DNA from: Conoideocrella luteorostrata
Lineage: Eukaryota; Ascomycota; Sordariomycetes; Hypocreales; Clavicipitaceae
Reading direction: 5' to 3'
Assembly: GCA_032433595.1 (NCBI GenBank)
Contig: JASWJB010000265.1
Location: 1 to 61,372, forward strand
Length of the DNA: 61,372 nucleotides
The position numbers and the translations under genes are program-made. Every line of letters starts with the position of its first letter. The stretch's first letter is position 1. Shown here piece after piece: positions 56,209 through 61,372 of this stretch. Under the pieces are notes generated by a model. It was not told where the DNA came from, did no database searches, and was given only the letters and a program-made list of their open reading frames with translations.

Positions 56209-59190
56209 ATGTCTCAGCCAGAACCGCCCAAAGAGCTGACCCAGGAGCAGCAGGCCAGCAAGGTTGTGGATGCGATGAAGCATGCTTCAGAGGTACTGCA
56301 CTATTTGTCTTTCCCTTCAGTACCTCCACCATATGCTGACTTATTATAGACGGTGCGAGGAGCCATCGCATCTGCTATCCCAGTTGCTAATAATCAAGTC
56401 CTCACCGTCTCGCTGCCCGGTACCATCATTGACTGGAAGTGAGTGAATACGCGGAAAAATACTCTTTGGTCGGCTGTGCTGATAGTCCTTGTAGGGATTA
56501 CTACTACAATGTTTCCAAGCACATCAAACCACCATTGGATGTTCAGGTCAAGGAGGCTCGGCTTGTTGACGGCATGATTCCCCTGTCAAAGTACACGGTG
56601 AGTCGCTAATAAAAGGCTCCTCATGTCTGACAGGCAAGTACTGACCAAACCTCAAACAGGCCGGCAAGACAGGAAAGTCTGTTGCTCGAAGCTATCTCGC
56701 AGCACTTGATTTGCTCGTTCCCGTAGAAGCCTCCGTCTCTGGCGTTGTCTCCAACGAAAGCACCGAGATTACCGATCCGCGCCTCAAAACAATCCGCGAG
56801 CGTTACAAGTACTCCATGGGCTATCTGACTTCTCCAGACGACACCCCCAGCGGAAATGGTCGGACCAAGGTCGACACCTATGTCATGAAGCAGTCAGCTT
56901 GGGCTAAGGAGGTGGCTGCGTATCAGCATGCCCAGGCCCAGGCACTGGAGAGATTAGCACCGCCCCATGGAGCCTCAACAGCCCAGATCAAGGCCGCTCA
57001 GGAGAAATATATGCAATGGATTCAGGAGCATGCGCGAGAGTTCAAGAACACCATCCAGACAAAGTATATGGACTGGGTAGTTCATGGTTACAAGTTCATG
57101 GTAAGACCACTACGCACACCATTCCCGCGGTATGGAATGTGTTTGAATCTGTGCTAAGAGTCCTTTGCTGAGTTAGGTCGACTTTCATTTCGGTATAGTC
57201 GATATTTCTTCTGGCATGAAGCGTATCGAGAACAGTAAGGAGGCCTACCGGAACTTGACCGTCATTGCCTCGGATGGGTCCAGTGAGTACAACGGCGTTG
57301 TTCTCACGCCTTTGAGCTGGTACGTTATTATGGTTTTTTGTTTGACTTGCTCAAATACCAACAAGTGTCCACACCGGGGGCTGACCTCGCTTATAGGGCA
57401 ACCATGGTGGCCAAAAAGACGCTCAACTGGAAGAAGAACAACTCCAAACCCAACCCAGCTGAGATTCGCGCCGAGATCCGTCGTCTGCAGAGTCTTCTCG
57501 CCTCCCATGAGACGCTCCAAACAGTGAGTTAGCTTGCAAGCTGCTTACGCTGTTATAATTAAATTAACCTCTTCTTAGGCCATCACAGAAGACTACTTCT
57601 TCCCCGTGCTGCCCAGTGACTCCGGATACGATCAGAACCAAGTCAAATCCGTCAAAGCCGCGTATGCCCAAGTCTACAGCGATATGGATACCAAGAACGC
57701 GGCTAGCCGGAATCAGGATAAGCGTGAGTCCGCCAAAGTAGACTGGCTCAAAAGCAAGTTTGGTGTTACCAGTCCCGCTCCCGACGTCCTGGACAACCTG
57801 GTTAAGGAGCAAAACGCTCAAACCGAGTTCAGCTTGAACCGCAACAACAGATCGGTGCGCGATAATACCGAAGCGAGCAAGAAAAAGGTTGGAAGCTGGA
57901 TTAGTAAGCGGATCGAACAAATCACCAAGGATATTGAAGATCTCCAAAAGCAGCTGACGAGCGCGGAGGCCGCTCCTTCTGCTACTGCACCGCCGATGTT
58001 GCCGGTCGTGAACTCTGAAGGCATAGTTGTTACTGGGGACGAGCTTATGGCCAATCCGGGTAAGTCTATAACCTCTGGGCCTGGATGAGACTTTCCTGCT
58101 TACACTCATCTCAGATCTCAAGAACCCAAGCGCTGCCAAGGTCATCGATCTCGACAATGAAGAAAGCTGGCGCAATACTGTCGATGAAGGCCCCGATTCG
58201 TGGACAAAGGTATGTTGGCGTAGACAACGAGCTTGCACGTACCTTTTCAGTCAGCTAACGGTTTATAAGATCTCATGCAAAGTCGCAGTTAAAAGCAATT
58301 ACGCCGAGTCGTCAACGTCGCAGAGTGCTTCCTCCGTCTGCGCCAAGGCCGGCTGGGGATGGTGGAGCGCATCTGCTGGCGCAAGCCACACTCAGAGCAG
58401 CGCGTAAGTTTTCAAATGCCAAGTTCACCATCATCAGGCAGCTAACAGCTCGCAGTAAGGCAATGCAATCCATGTCCAGCCTCGAGGTTGAAGTTAGCAT
58501 GAGCTGCATGGTCGTCGAGATCGAAAGACCTTGGCTCCACTCCGAGCTCTTTGTCGACGCTGAGCTGGACTCTGGAGAGTAGGTTCTCCGCACTATGCCG
58601 CCAGGCAGTCTATAAGATGAAAATGTATTGAATACTGATGTTCTTTGGGCAGGTTCTTGATATCCCCCGGCGAAGATGCCCTGAAAGAAGCCTTCAACAA
58701 TGGAAAGAACATTCAAGGCGAATACCAGCAATTCTCCTCCTACCCCACTGCCTTTGTTGTCGCTGCCGACATTGAACTCAGCGTAAGGGCCTCCCCCCCC
58801 CCCCCCCGGCAAAGGTGCAAACTTCTGGTGTTCAACTTGATACTGATGTGGATCATGCATAGTTCTCGGGAGATACTACCAAGCTTGAGAGCGCTGTCTC
58901 CGCCTCTTCTACCTCGGCAAACCTCTCTGTTGGATACGGTCCTTTTGCGATCTCCGGATCCCACAGTTCGTCCAAGTCCAAGTCCCGAACCAAGATGGAG
59001 TCTACCGCCACTGGTTGCAGGTGAGTCTAAATGATGCCCAATATTTCTGAGGGTTAGATATGACTGACAAAATTTCAATAGGATCTCCGTTGAAGCACCT
59101 CAGATTGTGGGATGGGTGCAGACGCTTCTTCCTAAGCTTCCTAAGCCTAAGAATGGTGTTTCCGCCATGACCAGTCCGTTCAGCAACTAA
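56209..59190 (+). CDS. 13-exon gene of unknown function, coiled-coil rich
   Basis: Thirteen exons (56209-56292, 56350-56438, 56495-56597, 56660-57100, 57177-57319, 57397-57523, 57579-58059, 58115-58209, 58270-58403, 58456-58578, 58653-58782, 58863-59020, 59082-59190) join in phase to 738 aa. All introns are 52-80 bp with GT...AG ends. The start follows GCATCCAAA in good context. The N-terminal half is helical, with probable coiled coils (ALERLAPPHGASTAQIKAAQ; KRIEQITKDIEDLQKQL). The C-terminal third has alternating Ser/Gly-rich strands (WWSASAGASHTQSSA; GPFAISGSHSSSKSKS) and a Trp-rich AGWGWWSA segment. There is no signal peptide or membrane helix. I do not recognise the family. The intron density and intact phase show a working gene. 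Intron 11 contains a run of 15 C (58793-58807). Confidence 0.85.
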
Positions 59191-59490
59191 TTCGGACAAT
59201 CACGATCTTCCTGGAATCTTGAAACGGCGACTCGATTCTTCGAAACTGTCGCTTATGGAAACAGTTCTTTATCGTCTGTAGGCCTGTTGCTCGACCTTCC
59301 TCTCGTTATGCCTTTCAGAAGTTATTTATAACGCCGTTCTCCTAAATATATATATTAAGGCCGTAAGAGAATAAAGTTCCTAAAACACTATTTACCTTTC
59401 TATATAACCTGGATATTATTTAATTCTTTTTTACAGAATTTCTGTTTTTACTATTTGTGTATTTTAATTAGGCTAAGACAAAGATATATA

Positions 59491-59630
59491 TTTTATCGAC
59501 CCAAAACGCACACCCAAAACTCATGTATGCTAGAGTCTGACACAATCAGCAACGCTCTGTACACTTCGTGAAAGGCTCTCGCAGAGACCTTCTGTAATCC
59601 GTGAGGACCTTTCTCTTGCCGAGATAAAAT
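59491..59630 (-). repeat. Repeat family 3, fragment
   Basis: The minus strand reads ATTTTATCTCGGCAAGAGAAAG, then the ACGAAGTGTACAGAG block, then the end GTTTTGGGTCGATAAAA. It matches the right-hand half of the copy at 60358-60765. Confidence 0.75.
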
Positions 59631-59654
59631 AGTCTAATAGCTTACTTAATAGTA

Positions 59655-60050
59655 TGTGGGCGAACAACCTCTAGGGTTACAAGGTTGAATTCACGTGCGT
59701 TGTGGATTTGACCAATTTGGTCAAGTCAAATAGTATAGCTATAAGTAGTGCGATTGTGCTCTTCAAGAGAGAAGCATCATCCACGAATTGACAGAAGTTT
59801 TCCCCGGAAGTTTACTGAGGCATTGTGCCTCATACGTTCATTCATTAATTTGTTCAATTGAAGTGTACAGTTGCTCCACAAGAGGCAAGCGACCTGCACG
59901 ACCATTTGATCTCGGCAAGAGAAAGTATACCACGAATTACGGGAAGCTTTTGCTTGAAGCTTTCTACGAGCTATACGGAGCGTTACTGGGCGTATGTCAG
60001 GCCCCAGTATACGTGAGTGCTGGGGGTGTGTCTTTTGGGTCGACAAAATA
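59655..60050 (+). repeat. Repeat family 3, long copy
   Basis: Begins TGTGGGCGAACAACCTCTAG and ends GGGTCGACAAAATA. It shares the block AGCTATAAGTAGTGCGATT and the GATCTCGGCAAGAGAAAG block with the copy at 60358-60765. The size and the TG start fit an LTR, but neither its 3' end nor a target duplication could be fixed. Confidence 0.65.
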
Positions 60051-60114
60051 GTTATTAGGTTACTGCACACCTTAATTAAATATAATAAGTAGGAATATAA
60101 TGCATAAAATGCAC

Positions 60115-60289
60115 TTCATAAAATTTCGGGGGAACACTTCGTAAAATTCTTAACTGCATACCTATGTGCTCTATAAAGGGCATAATCGCACTACTTATAG
60201 CTATAACGTTCCTTCTAACTAAATTGGTTAAGTCCACAGCTTACGTTAATTTAATCCTGTCACCCTAGAGGATCTGTTCCGCCCACACA
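60115..60289 (-). repeat. Repeat family 3, inverted left-end fragment
   Basis: The minus strand begins TGTGTGGGCGGAACAGATCC and carries the AGCTATAAGTAGTGCGATTA block. It lies head-to-head with the next copy, separated by about 68 bp of AT-rich DNA. Confidence 0.7.
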
Positions 60290-60357
60290 ATATATTATTT
60301 CTTATTCTCTTATTCACGTAAGTATTAAATAAAATTATTATAGTTTATTATATATAT

Positions 60358-60765
60358 TGTGTGAGCGGACTAGATCCTCTAGAGTGACAGGGTTAAATGC
60401 ACGTAAGTTGTGGACTGGACTAATTTGGTTAGAAGGAACATTATAGCTATAAGTAGTGCGATTATGCTCTCAACAGAATATAAGGAGCAAGTAGTTAGGA
60501 ATTTACAAGATTTTTTGCCCTAAAATTTTATTAAGTGTGTGTTATATGTTACATCACCACCTATTGTATTTATTTAAAGTGTGCAGCAACTCGCTAACCA
60601 ACGAGCGAGCCGTTAGACGATTTGATCTCGGCAAGAGAAAGGTCCCTACGAAGTGCAGAAGGTCTCTACGAGAACCTTTCACGAAGTGTACGGAGCACTG
60701 CTGGGTGTGTGTTCGACTCCAGCATACATGAGTTTTAGGCGTGCGTTTTGGGTCGACAAAATACA
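60358..60765 (+). repeat. Repeat family 3, full-length copy
   Basis: Begins TGTGTGAGCGGACTAGATCC and ends GGGTCGACAAAATACA, so it has TG...CA ends as expected for an LTR. No target duplication is found, perhaps because it abuts the inverted fragment. Confidence 0.65.
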
Positions 60766-61372
60766 TTCTTTCTGGAGACTCAGAGTGCTATAATAATTTA
60801 CCGAGTCGCTAGTCTTGATAGATAATAAAGAGAGATAAATATAATAGCCTGCAAGGACAAAGATAAGCCGCTATTTTAACCAAGAGCATATTGCTAGGCG
60901 CTGCTCAGGCGCTGCTCAGGGACTTGGCGCGGTCGTTAACTTTGATGGTGTCGGAAAATGGACTCACGTAAACCACATTGTGGAAACCAGACTTAGGAAC
61001 CTGGAGAGGCCATGCCACGCTGGCCTGACCAGTCATGTGCCTGACAGAAGCTATTCTCGTCTCAACAACTAATGTTGCGTGGAATATAAGCCCAAATTGC
61101 AGCTACTGGAGAACAATTCAGTGGGCCTACACTTTTGCGCCGTAGTCCAGTGGTAAATTGTTCCAACAACTAAATGCTACTCCAGGAGTAGCAAATAGTG
61201 GCTTCTGTATCCAACGCAACAGACTGCAGTAAATCATATTGCCCACGTGAACCGAGGTGCCCGCATTGCAACTTCAAATTGATTTTCATAGATTAGTATA
61301 CTTGAGGACCTGCCAAAACCAGCCTACCTTAGGGAGAAATATTGTGGCACATGCGGACTCCACTCGTCAGTG

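Larger units (their letters stand above)
59191..61372. other. Gene-free end of the window with nested repeats
   Basis: Four family-3 repeat segments fill 59491-60765 (separate entries). From 60766 on, only a short direct repeat (GGCGCTGCTCA twice at about 60898-60918) was noted and no gene. Confidence 0.6.

Noticed and set aside
60537..60766. tRNA-like string GTTCGACTCC in the repeat region
   Set aside because: It lies inside repeat family 3, and no cloverleaf with matching acceptor and D arms can be formed.

Overview
This window looks like an accessory stretch of a filamentous ascomycete genome, most likely Sordariomycetes and perhaps Hypocreales. The evidence is short introns of 50-100 bp with GTRAGT donors and CTRAY branch sites, CFEM/Pth11-type receptors, Zn2Cys6 and bZIP-DUF3425 regulators, Clr5 and ankyrin proteins, HeLo-like pseudokinases, and scattered solo LTRs. 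Gene models were built by hand from reading frames and splice signals. Most of them close exactly in phase across all exons. The taxonomy is an inference.

Layout. 0.2-0.4 kb: solo LTR with target duplication. 1.3-3.8 kb (-): HeLo-like/pseudokinase gene with an intron built from tandem copies of its own 5' splice site. 4.9-6.2 kb (+): multi-pass membrane protein of unknown function. 8.1-9.6 kb (-): CFEM-domain Pth11-like receptor. 9.6-11.7 kb: gene-poor, with two kinds of inverted-repeat element. 11.7-13.4 kb (-): secreted carboxylesterase. 13.7-14.8 kb (-): PEP mutase family enzyme. 16.4-17.9 kb (+): aspartate aminotransferase family enzyme. 18.7-20.2 kb (+): group II PLP decarboxylase. 22.0 kb: small Cys-rich secreted protein. 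22.9-23.3 kb: ABC transporter relic. 24.8-25.8 kb (+): secreted beta-propeller protein. 27.4-30.2 kb (-): protein with 19 ankyrin repeats. 32.1-33.6 kb (-): AflR-type Zn2Cys6 regulator. 35.5-36.7 kb (-): decayed gene. 37.3-41.1 kb (+): Clr5-ankyrin protein. 41.5-42.3 kb: two solo LTRs. 43.0-46.0 kb (-): Hsp70-like ATPase. 48.9-49.8 kb (-): SDR. 50.3-51.2 kb (+): bZIP-like regulator. 51.6 kb: solo LTR. 52.9-54.5 kb (-): lipase with a 15-bp microexon. 56.2-59.2 kb (+): 13-exon gene of unknown function. 59.5-60.8 kb: nest of a third repeat family.

The most interesting functional grouping is PEP mutase + aspartate-type aminotransferase + aspartate/cysteine-sulfinate-type decarboxylase at 13.7-20.2 kb. 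Phosphonopyruvate is an oxaloacetate analogue and phosphonoalanine is an aspartate analogue. The trio could therefore form a complete fungal route PEP -> phosphonopyruvate -> phosphonoalanine -> 2-aminoethylphosphonate, without the usual thiamine-dependent phosphonopyruvate decarboxylase. A palindromic half-site, TACGGAGTA, is strongly concentrated around these genes. The rest of the window is rich in proteins of the kind seen in fungal self/non-self recognition (HeLo-like pseudokinase, STAND-type N-terminus with ankyrins, Clr5-ankyrin, Hsp70-like), separated by solo LTRs and other repeat relics.
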